Shown here one piece after another: positions 1-6,727 of a stretch of 8,696 nucleotides of DNA. The DNA is from Chloroflexota bacterium. Its GTDB lineage: Bacteria > Chloroflexota > UBA6077 > CF-72. Position numbers and translations under genes: made by a program. Positions within the stretch are counted from its first letter, which is position 1; the number at the start of each line of letters is the position of its first letter. Where the stretch lies: NCBI GenBank assembly GCA_019242065.1, contig JAFAWJ010000735.1:1-8696 (forward strand), in the 5' to 3' direction. The notes below the pieces were generated by a model. The model did no database searches. It saw only the letters and a program-made list of their open reading frames with translations, and was not told the DNA's origin.

Positions 1-1
1 G

Positions 2-670
2 GAGGGCTGGGTGATGGTCGCCGTCGACGTCATCCGCGCGACGACGACCGCTGTCACGGCGGTGTCCCTGGGGCGGCGCTGCCTGCCTGTCGCTACCGCG
101 GCCGAGGCGGCCGCCGTCGCCGCCACGCTTGACCACCCTCTTTTGGCTGGCGAGCTGGCTGGAACCGTGCCCGCCGGCTTCGAGCTGGACAACAGCCCCG
201 CCGACCTCGTGCGCCGGTCGGATGTGGACCGGCCGCTGGTGTTGCTGTCCTCGTCCGGCACGCGGTTGATGGCGCGGCCATTCGGCACGCCAGTCTACGT
301 CGCCTGCCTTAGGAACGAGTCGGCGGTGGCAGCGTGCCTCCGCGAGCTCGGCATGCGCGTGGCGCTGGTCGGGGCGTGCAGCCGAGGCGAGTTTCGCGAA
401 GAGGACCAGATATGCTGCGCGCGCATCGCCGCCTCGCTCATCGACGCCGGCTTCCAAGCGGCGGGCCCAACCGCGGCGCTGGTCGAGCGCTGGCGGGACG
501 CTCCACTGAACGCTATCCGGCGTAGTCGCAGCACCGCGTTCCTCGAGCAGACAGGGCGTTTGGACGACCTCGAATTCGTGCTCACGCACGTCGACGACCT
601 CGATTGTGTCTTTGTCGTGGAGAACGGCGAGCTCGTCTCGGTGCCCGCGCCGGTGCTTACGCGCCGGTGA
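2..670 (+). CDS. ComB-family 2-phosphosulfolactate phosphatase-like protein (5' end cut by window)
   Basis: Partial gene: the frame is open to the left edge, and family members usually carry about 20 more residues before the first motif, so the true start lies outside the window. The first in-window start codon, the GTG at 11, is probably internal. Counting from that GTG, the ComB signature blocks appear in order: DVIRATTT (6-13), GE (48-49) followed by GFELDNSPA (56-64), SSSGT (80-84, usually TTNGT) and a GEFREEDQ block (126-133). Characterised ComB is a Mg2+-dependent acid phosphatase that converts 2-phosphosulfolactate to sulfolactate in coenzyme M synthesis. Bacterial homologues outside methanogens are common and their substrates are often unknown. 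No signal peptide or membrane segment is visible in the part present. Its TGA stop overlaps the GTG start of the next gene (GTGA, 667-670), indicating translational coupling to an envelope-glycan operon. The family call is firm; the substrate is not. Confidence 0.85.
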   Translation, partial: EGWVMVAVDVIRATTTAVTAVSLGRRCLPVATAAEAAAVAATLDHPLLAGELAGTVPAGFELDNSPADLVRRSDVDRPLVLLSSSGTRLMARPFGTPVYVACLRNESAVAACLRELGMRVALVGACSRGEFREEDQICCARIAASLIDAGFQAAGPTAALVERWRDAPLNAIRRSRSTAFLEQTGRLDDLEFVLTHVDDLDCVFVVENGELVSVPAPVLTRR

Positions 671-1902
671 GGGGTGATGGCCGACCACCGTATGTTCAGG
701 ATACGTCGGTCCCAGTGGTCGCGCTCCAGATGGATCGTGGGCTGCTCCATCACGGCAACCTCGGCATTGCGCGCAGCCTCGGTCGACTTGGCGTGCCGGT
801 TTACCTTTTCCAGGACGTGCACTGGGCCCCTGCCGCCCGCTCGCGCTATGTGCGCCAAGCGTTCGTCGGCGGGTTCCAGGCCAGTTCGGCCAAAGACACC
901 CTGGCGCGCCTGCTCGACGCCGGCGGACGGCTGGGCCGCCGCGCAATCTTAATCCCGACCGACGATGTCGCGGCGCTGTTCGTCTCGGAACACGACGCGG
1001 TGCTGCGCCAGGCGTTCTGCTTTCCGCGCCAACCGCCGGGGCTGCCGCTGAGACTCGCAAGCAAGAAGGAGCTGTTCTCATTGTGTCAGCAGCTCCAGGT
1101 GCCAACGCCGCGGACTGCCTTTCCGCGGCACCGTGCCGACGTCCTCGAGTTCATCGAGCGCAGCCAGTTTCCGGTTGTGCTCAAGAGCATCGACGCGCGC
1201 CTGCTACACCGCCGCCCGCTGGCCAGGAGTGTCTTCATCGCGCGCGAGCCCGGCGCGCTGCTGGCCGCGTATGACGCGTCAGAGGTCCCAGAACAGCCGA
1301 ATTTCATGTTGCAGGAGTACATCCCTGGGGGCGCGGAGTCGATCTGGATGTTCAACGGTTACTTCGACGCTCGATCCGACTGCCTGTTCGGCGCTACTGG
1401 CCAGAAGATCCGCCAATACCCGCCGCACACGGGAGCCACCTCGCTTGGCGTCTGTGTCCCAAACCAGGCGGTCGACGACACCACCCGAGCCCTGATGAAG
1501 GCGCTCGGGTACCGCGGCATCCTCGACATCGGCTATCGCTACGACGTGCGCGACCGCACCTACAAACTGCTCGATGCCAACCCGCGGATCGGCGCGACAT
1601 TCCGGCTGTTCGTGGGCGACAACGGACTGGACGTTGCCCGCGCTCTGTACCTGGATCTCACGGGCCAAACGGTGCCAGCCTCCGAGCCGCGACCGGGGCG
1701 TAAGTGGGTCGTGGAGAACAGGGACTTGGACTCGTGCATGCGATACTGGCGCGAACGCCAGCTCTCGGCGGGCGGCTATATCCGCTCGCTGCGCGGCGTC
1801 CAGGAGCTCGCCTGGTTCGCGGCCGACGATCCAGAGCCCTTTGCGCTGATGTGTGCGGTCTCGCTCGCCCAGTCGGTCGGCCTCCGTCGGCGCAGTGGAT
1901 GA
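667..1902 (+). CDS. ATP-grasp superfamily carboxylate ligase-like protein
   Basis: A 411-residue protein starting at the GTG that overlaps the preceding stop. The same frame runs open further upstream to a TTG at 604, but those extra codons lie inside the ComB-like gene and look non-native. Residues 15-47 (PVVALQMDRG, then HGNLGIARSLGRLGVPVYL) resemble the N-terminal lobe of predicted ATP-grasp carboligases. The ATP-grasp fold follows: FPVVLKS with probable nucleotide-binding K173, QEYIPGG with E217, and the metal-binding strand LLDANPRIG with D303 and N305 (D replaces the more usual E of ExN). ATP-grasp enzymes activate a carboxylate as an acyl phosphate and ligate it to an amine or thiol. 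The protein is probably cytosolic. Its place before a kinase, glycosyltransferase/deacetylase and flippase suggests it modifies a glycan precursor, for example by N-acylating an amino sugar (inference). It is close in type to predicted D-aspartate-ligase-like carboligases, but the substrate cannot be read from the sequence. Confidence 0.85.
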   Translation: MRGDGRPPYVQDTSVPVVALQMDRGLLHHGNLGIARSLGRLGVPVYLFQDVHWAPAARSRYVRQAFVGGFQASSAKDTLARLLDAGGRLGRRAILIPTDDVAALFVSEHDAVLRQAFCFPRQPPGLPLRLASKKELFSLCQQLQVPTPRTAFPRHRADVLEFIERSQFPVVLKSIDARLLHRRPLARSVFIAREPGALLAAYDASEVPEQPNFMLQEYIPGGAESIWMFNGYFDARSDCLFGATGQKIRQYPPHTGATSLGVCVPNQAVDDTTRALMKALGYRGILDIGYRYDVRDRTYKLLDANPRIGATFRLFVGDNGLDVARALYLDLTGQTVPASEPRPGRKWVVENRDLDSCMRYWRERQLSAGGYIRSLRGVQELAWFAADDPEPFALMCAVSLAQSVGLRRRSG

Positions 1903-1947
1903 CGACTGGTGCAGGACGAGCTCGATACAACCGCCTTGGCGACGGAC

Positions 1948-1951
1948 GAGG
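1948..1951 (+). promoter_or_regulatory. Candidate ribosome binding site (GAGG) for the kinase gene
   Basis: GAGG lies five bases before the ATG at 1957. No comparable purine-rich motif precedes the alternative GTG at 1909, so this site favours the ATG. The motif is short and the DNA GC-rich, so chance occurrence is possible. Confidence 0.35.
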
Positions 1952-1956
1952 CACGC

Positions 1957-3486
1957 ATGAATCGACTCCTGCGGCGAGTCGACTGGCGTTGGCTGTTGGG
2001 CACCCCCAAGCCCAACAGAAGCCTGTGCTTCGCTGACGGATTGCTCGCAGAAGCCGTCCAGTTCATCTCGACCAGGGTCGTTCGCGCCGCGCGCCCGCCA
2101 GCCGCCAGCTGCGAGCTCGCCGTCGCCGTCGACCCCACAGCCTCGCAGCTCCGCGCGGCCTGGGACGCGCTTCGTCCGGGCGGCGGCTGCTACACCGAGT
2201 GGCACACGCCCCTCGCCGGCAGCGCCCGCGCGATCCAGCGGCGTCTCGAAGGCGCGGGCTTCGAAGTGCTAGCGCAGTACTGGCCGCGCTTCGGCACCAC
2301 ATCACCACGCATCTGGGTACCGCTGCGCCTGCCGAGCGCCATTCAGCACGTGGTGCAGGCGCAACCGAAGGGCCACGGCGCTGCTGCGCGGCTTGCGCGC
2401 TCGGTGGTCGAACGTTCGCTGGCCGGCGCGCTGCGGTCAGGTATGGTTCGGCCGGTGTGTGTGCTCGCTCGTAAGCCCGGTGCGGAGCGGACGGACCTGC
2501 TCAGCGTCGCGCGGGACGAATGGTGCGACTGGGGCTTCGGCCCCGCGCCTGGGCAGCTCGACTGCTTGCTGCTGACGCTCGGGCCGCGCTCGCTCAACAA
2601 GGTCGTTGGCCTGCTCTTCGCCGATGCCGAACCCCGGCCCCGCCTGGCGATCAAAATCGCGCGCACCCACGCGGCCGCCGCCGCGCTCCGCCGCGAGGCA
2701 GCGGCGTTGCCAGCGGTCGCTGCCCAAAGCGGCACGGTCAGTGGCGTCCCACGGCTAATCTTCTTCCGCGATCAGCCCGGCCAGTGCCTGCTGGGCGAGT
2801 CTGCCCTCGACGGCCGGCCGCTGTATGCACAGCTGCGCCGCGAGACCTATCGTGATCTGACCCTGAAGACGGTTGATTGGCTGATCGCGCTGGCCGGCCG
2901 CCCCGTGCCGCGCCAGCGTGCACAATGGTGGGAGCGCCTGGTCGAGCCCAGGCTGTCAGAGTTTTGCACGTGTTTCAGGGACATCGTGGACGATGACCTG
3001 CTGACGGCCACGCGGGCGAGGTTGGCCAGCCTTGGCACCCTGCCGCTAGTCCCCGAGCAGCGCGACCTGTGGTCGGGCAACGTCCTCGTCGACGACGATG
3101 GACAGGTCAGCGTGCTGGACTGGGAGGACGCTGAGCCGAGCGGCCTGCCCGCGCTCGACCTGTTCTACCTGCTCGCCGATCTGGCGTTCATGTTCGAGGG
3201 AGCGTTCACTTCAACTTCGACGGCGAGGTTCCTCGAGTCATACCGTGCCAGCCGGAATCCGACGACGTTCACCGGCAGCATAAGTACCGAGGCGCTTGCG
3301 CGCTACAGCGCGGGCATCGGCTTGGACGCCTGCGCGCTGCGCCCGCTCAGGCTGCTGACGTGGCTGCCGCACGCCGCCTGGGAGTATCGCCAGCTGGCTG
3401 CGGAGCGGGGCCCGCGCGCGGCTCGGGTTGAGGTGCTCAGTTCGCGATTCCTACAACTCTGGCGCGAGGAGCTCCGGGCCAGCTGA
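1957..3486 (+). CDS. Methyltransferase-like / APH-type phosphotransferase two-domain protein
   Basis: About 509 residues from the ATG at 1957; a GTG at 1909 would add 16 hydrophilic residues and leave only 6 nt after the previous gene. Numbering here is from the ATG. Residues ~19-124 look like a decayed class I methyltransferase: a late-domain ALRPGGGCYTEW block (71-82) and the GAGFEV helix-strand are present, but no convincing SAM-binding glycine motif. Residues ~205-430 resemble an aminoglycoside phosphotransferase/choline kinase fold: AIKIAR with ATP-binding K233, a likely helix-C E247, a catalytic loop VPEQRDLWSGNVL with D370 and N375, and metal-binding D388 in VLDWEDAEP. The usual HGD is QRD, so the His is replaced while the catalytic Asp is kept. 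Such kinases phosphorylate hydroxyls on small molecules or sugars; here a glycan intermediate or its precursor is plausible (inference). The stop TGA overlaps the next gene's ATG by one base. No signal peptide or membrane segment is visible. Confidence 0.8.
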   Translation: MNRLLRRVDWRWLLGTPKPNRSLCFADGLLAEAVQFISTRVVRAARPPAASCELAVAVDPTASQLRAAWDALRPGGGCYTEWHTPLAGSARAIQRRLEGAGFEVLAQYWPRFGTTSPRIWVPLRLPSAIQHVVQAQPKGHGAAARLARSVVERSLAGALRSGMVRPVCVLARKPGAERTDLLSVARDEWCDWGFGPAPGQLDCLLLTLGPRSLNKVVGLLFADAEPRPRLAIKIARTHAAAAALRREAAALPAVAAQSGTVSGVPRLIFFRDQPGQCLLGESALDGRPLYAQLRRETYRDLTLKTVDWLIALAGRPVPRQRAQWWERLVEPRLSEFCTCFRDIVDDDLLTATRARLASLGTLPLVPEQRDLWSGNVLVDDDGQVSVLDWEDAEPSGLPALDLFYLLADLAFMFEGAFTSTSTARFLESYRASRNPTTFTGSISTEALARYSAGIGLDACALRPLRLLTWLPHAAWEYRQLAAERGPRAARVEVLSSRFLQLWREELRAS

Positions 3487-5144
3487 TGCTCGAGCTCAGC
3501 ATCATCATCCCAACCTACAACCGCGCCGAGCTGCTGCGTGCCTGCCTGGCCGCGTTAAGCAGGCAAACGCAACCCGCGAGCGATTTCGAAGTGATCGTGG
3601 TCGTCGACGGGTCATCGGACGGGACGCTGGAGATGCTCGCCCACCAGACCACGCCGTTTCGGCTGCACGTTCTGACGCAACCCAATAGCGGCGCAGCGGT
3701 GGCGCGCAACCAGGGCGCGCGTGCGGCGGCCGGCGCGCTGTGCCTGTTCCTCGATGACGACATCGTCGCCGAGCCGGGTTTGGTCACGGCCCACCTTGAC
3801 GCCCAGCATCAGCGCGGACCTATGCTCGGCGTGGGGCACCTGACGTGTCAACCGGCGATGGCGGACGGTTTCGCGCGTCAGTTTGCCGCCTGGTGGAGCG
3901 ATCACTACGAACGGTTGACTGATGGCTCTACTGCTGTCTCGTTCCTGGATTGCTGGAGTGGAAACCTGTCCGTTCCGCGCGCCACCTTCATGGAAGCTGG
4001 CGGCTTCGCGACCGACCTCGTGCGTCTCGAGGACGTCGAGCTCGGCTACCGGCTCCAGCGCCTCGGGCTGCCGCTGGTCTACCTCCCTTCGGCTATCGGT
4101 CACCAGGACTACCGCAAAGGCTTTGCCGCCATCGCTAGAGAGGTCGAGCTGTCCGGAATGGCCAGCGTGGACCTCTATCGTCGACACCCGACCATGCTGG
4201 CGTCGCTGCGCATGGGCCGCTACGCCGAGGGACGCCTGCGCTTCAGGATCGCCCGCCGCCTTTTGCTCGCACTGCGCCCATCGATAGCCCTCCTGCAGCT
4301 GACCAGTCGGATCGCTGGCCGACGGATGCCCGCCAACACGTGGTACGGCCTCGTGTTCGATCACTATTACTGGCGGGGTGTGCGGCGGGCCATGGACGAC
4401 ACGGCCCAGTGGCGACGGCTCACGCGCGGCACGCCGATCCTCCTGTATCACGCCTTTGGCCGAGCCGGCGAGCCGGCCAGCCGTTTTGTGGTGCCCGGCC
4501 GCGGCTTCACACGGCAGATGGCGTGGCTGCGGCGCAAGCGATACCGCGTCATCAGCCTCCAGGACTGGCTGGACTGTCGCGAGCAAGGTCGCCTACCTCC
4601 TGAGCGCGCGGTCGTCATCACCATCGATGACGGCTACGCCGATTTCCTCGACGTTGCCTATCCAGTGCTTCGGCGGAATGGCTTCTCGGTCACGCTGTTC
4701 GTCGTCAGCGGTGCCGTGGGCCGTAGCAACGATTGGGACCGCGGGGGTGCCCTGGGTGGTCGCGCGCTGCTGTCCTGGGATGCGCTCGAGGCGCTCGGCA
4801 GGGACGGCGTCTCGTATGGCGCGCACTCCCGGACACACCGAGCGCTTCCTGCACTTGGTGAGGCCGAGGTCAGGGATGAGGTGGACTCGTCCCGCACCGA
4901 GCTCGAGAAGCGGCTAGGCGCGCAGGTTGGGGCTTTTGCCTACCCGTTTGGGGCGGCCGATGAGACCTGCTCGAGCCTCGTCCAGGCGGCGGGCTTCCGC
5001 GCGGCCTGCGGCATTCACCCCGGCGGCAACGACGCCGGCACGCCTGCCTACGCGCTGCGCCGCACGGAGATCTACGGCACCGACTCGCTGCTTCGCTTCG
5101 CGATGGCTGTACGGCTGGGCGACGCCCTGCGGCGCCAGCTATGA
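3486..5144 (+). CDS. GT2 glycosyltransferase fused to NodB-type polysaccharide deacetylase
   Basis: A 552-residue bifunctional protein. Residues 1-~230 are a GT-A fold family 2 glycosyltransferase: ELSIIIPTYNRAELL at the start, nucleotide-sugar-binding D41 in VVVDGSSDGT, the metal-binding DDD (90-92), WSGNLSVPR, and the acceptor-side LEDVELGYRL (E182, D183). A basic, moderately hydrophobic stretch (~256-278) may associate with the membrane, but there is no clear transmembrane helix and no QxxRW motif of processive synthases. Residues ~315-540 are a carbohydrate esterase 4 deacetylase: PILLYHAFG, TIDDGY with catalytic/metal D381 and D382, GAHSRTH with metal ligands H447 and H451, and AYPFG (485-489). 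All key residues are present, so both halves should be active. With no signal peptide, deacetylation should occur in the cytoplasm on a precursor, unlike secreted CE4 enzymes. The start ATG overlaps the previous stop (TGATG, 3484-3488); GAGGAG at 3466-3471 is a distant possible RBS. The stop overlaps the flippase ATG by four bases. Confidence 0.92.
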   Translation: MLELSIIIPTYNRAELLRACLAALSRQTQPASDFEVIVVVDGSSDGTLEMLAHQTTPFRLHVLTQPNSGAAVARNQGARAAAGALCLFLDDDIVAEPGLVTAHLDAQHQRGPMLGVGHLTCQPAMADGFARQFAAWWSDHYERLTDGSTAVSFLDCWSGNLSVPRATFMEAGGFATDLVRLEDVELGYRLQRLGLPLVYLPSAIGHQDYRKGFAAIAREVELSGMASVDLYRRHPTMLASLRMGRYAEGRLRFRIARRLLLALRPSIALLQLTSRIAGRRMPANTWYGLVFDHYYWRGVRRAMDDTAQWRRLTRGTPILLYHAFGRAGEPASRFVVPGRGFTRQMAWLRRKRYRVISLQDWLDCREQGRLPPERAVVITIDDGYADFLDVAYPVLRRNGFSVTLFVVSGAVGRSNDWDRGGALGGRALLSWDALEALGRDGVSYGAHSRTHRALPALGEAEVRDEVDSSRTELEKRLGAQVGAFAYPFGAADETCSSLVQAAGFRAACGIHPGGNDAGTPAYALRRTEIYGTDSLLRFAMAVRLGDALRRQL

Positions 5145-6703
5145 TCACCGACGCCGCTATTCGCTGGCGCGTGCTACGCAGCAGCGCCAGCAATTACGCG
5201 GGTCGGTTTGCCGGGCTGATTGTCTGGTTCTTCCTGACCCCGTTCGTCCTGCGCCGACTGGGACCTTCCGACTTCGGGCTGTGGGTGCTAGGGAGTGCGC
5301 TCATCGGCTACGGGTCCCTGCTCGACCTCGGCATCGGCGGCGCCATTACCAAATACCTGGCTGAGTACCGCGCTCGCGGCGACCTAACCCGCGCGCGAAG
5401 TCTTGTCATCACCGCGTTGTGGGTTTACACCGGCCTTGGGCTCGCGACGCTGGTTCTGACCGTTGTCCTGGCGCCCGTCCTGCCCCAACTGCTGCAGCTA
5501 CCGGAAACAGATCGATCCACCGCGACCGGCTTTGTGCTGCTAGTCGGGGTGACCGTGGCGATCACGCTACCCTGCATCACCGCGGGCGCCGTGCTCGAGG
5601 GCTTGCAACGCTATGACCTGACCAGCTTGGCGACGACGGCCAGCAGTTTGTTTGGCGCGCTGGCCACGGTGACCGTCTTGCTCGCCGGCGGGGGAGTCCT
5701 GGCCGCGGTCTCGATCAACATTCCGGCGACGCTGGTCGCTCAAGTTGTCAGCGTCTGGAGCATCAGTCGCGTCGCGCCTGAGCTCGGCTTCGGCCGCGGG
5801 ACTCCAACTCGAGGCATGGTCAGGCTGCTCGTCTCCTTCGGCGGCGTGTTGCTGGTCGGACGGCTGTCAAAACGTTTGAAGACGAGGACCGATGAACTCG
5901 TCATCGCTGCGGTTCTGCCTATCAGCTTCGTCACCCCATACGCGATCGCGCACAAGCTGAGTGACCTGGCGCAAAACCTGACCGATCAGTTCATGCGGGT
6001 GCTGTTGCCGCTGGCGTCGGAGCTCCACGCGACCGACGAGCATGATCGCTTGCGCGCCCTCTACACGGCGGGTACCCGACTTACGTTGGTGATCTGCGTG
6101 CCCATGGCCTGCACCCTGATCATCCTGGCCAAACCCATCCTGACGGCGTGGGTGGGCGCAAGCTACGCCGACGAAGGCGGACTGGTCACGATCCTCACCG
6201 TGGCCAGCCTGATCGACACCGCCCAGTGGCCGGCCGTCTCGATTCTGCAGGGCATGGCCCGGTACCGGCCCGTGGCGCTGATATCCATCTGCTCAGCGCT
6301 CGCCAACCTGGGTCTATCGCTGGCGCTCGTCCACCCGTTTGGGCTGGTGGGTGTGGCGCTGGGGACGCTCATCCCCACCTCTGTCGAAGGTCTGCTGCTA
6401 GTCACTCCCTACGCGCTCCGCGTCCTACGGCTCGGTCCAGCCGACGTGCTCGGCAAGAGCGTGGCGCCCGCACTGCTGCCGGCCCTGCCGATGGTCCTGG
6501 TGCTGGCGGCGGTCGAGCCGTTCCTGCCGCCGTCGCTCCTGGTGCTCGCGCTGGCGGCCGGCGGCGCCGGGCTCATGTACGCCGCCGTCTACCTCTTATG
6601 GTGCGCGACGAGCGCCGAGCGCGATCTGAGCCGACAGCTCCTCGCGCTGGCCCTCACGTTCGCGAGGGCGCGCGTGCGCTGGCCGCGGCCGGCTGAGCGC
6701 TAA
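5141..6703 (+). CDS. Wzx-like polysaccharide flippase (MOP superfamily, PST-type)
   Basis: A 520-residue polytopic membrane protein, starting at the ATG of an ATGA overlap with the preceding gene. The N-terminus has the usual layout of polysaccharide exporters: a short basic leader, a first hydrophobic helix (~21-38) ending in FVLRRLGPSDFGLWVL (like the family's G..DFG.W motif), then GSLLDLGIGGAITKYLAEY (58-76). Roughly 12-14 hydrophobic segments follow, including ~88-112, 128-152, 165-205, 228-240, 254-268, 312-338, 348-362, 376-398, 400-425, 440-458 and 464-488. The length is typical for the family. These proteins flip lipid-linked oligosaccharides from the inner to the outer leaflet. As the last gene of the plus-strand operon, it probably exports the glycan built and modified by its upstream neighbours. 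The TAA stop is followed by a 24-nt gap to the convergent glycosyltransferase gene. The exact cargo is not evident. Confidence 0.9.
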   Translation: MITDAAIRWRVLRSSASNYAGRFAGLIVWFFLTPFVLRRLGPSDFGLWVLGSALIGYGSLLDLGIGGAITKYLAEYRARGDLTRARSLVITALWVYTGLGLATLVLTVVLAPVLPQLLQLPETDRSTATGFVLLVGVTVAITLPCITAGAVLEGLQRYDLTSLATTASSLFGALATVTVLLAGGGVLAAVSINIPATLVAQVVSVWSISRVAPELGFGRGTPTRGMVRLLVSFGGVLLVGRLSKRLKTRTDELVIAAVLPISFVTPYAIAHKLSDLAQNLTDQFMRVLLPLASELHATDEHDRLRALYTAGTRLTLVICVPMACTLIILAKPILTAWVGASYADEGGLVTILTVASLIDTAQWPAVSILQGMARYRPVALISICSALANLGLSLALVHPFGLVGVALGTLIPTSVEGLLLVTPYALRVLRLGPADVLGKSVAPALLPALPMVLVLAAVEPFLPPSLLVLALAAGGAGLMYAAVYLLWCATSAERDLSRQLLALALTFARARVRWPRPAER

Positions 6704-6727
6704 CGGGCGACGCCCTCAGGATCAGGT

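Noticed and set aside
604..666. Upstream TTG start for the ATP-grasp gene
   Set aside because: The extra residues overlap the ComB-like coding sequence and are Arg/Ala-rich. The GTG at 667 gives the standard overlap, and the conserved-looking region begins soon after it.
1279..2205. Long minus-strand open frame of about 308 codons
   Set aside because: It lies antisense to the ATP-grasp and kinase genes, which carry clear motifs. Its translation is low-complexity and Arg/Ala-rich with no recognisable domain; long antisense frames are expected at this GC content.
3612..4586. Minus-strand open frame of about 324 codons
   Set aside because: It is antisense to the GT2-deacetylase fusion, with no domain signature and no plausible start context.
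6693..6719. Possible terminator between the converging operons (GGGC-GAC-GCCC hairpin, with a distal CTGAG/CTCAG pairing)
   Set aside because: The stem is only four to five base pairs, has no T-tract on either strand, and partly overlaps coding sequence. It is not strong enough to call.
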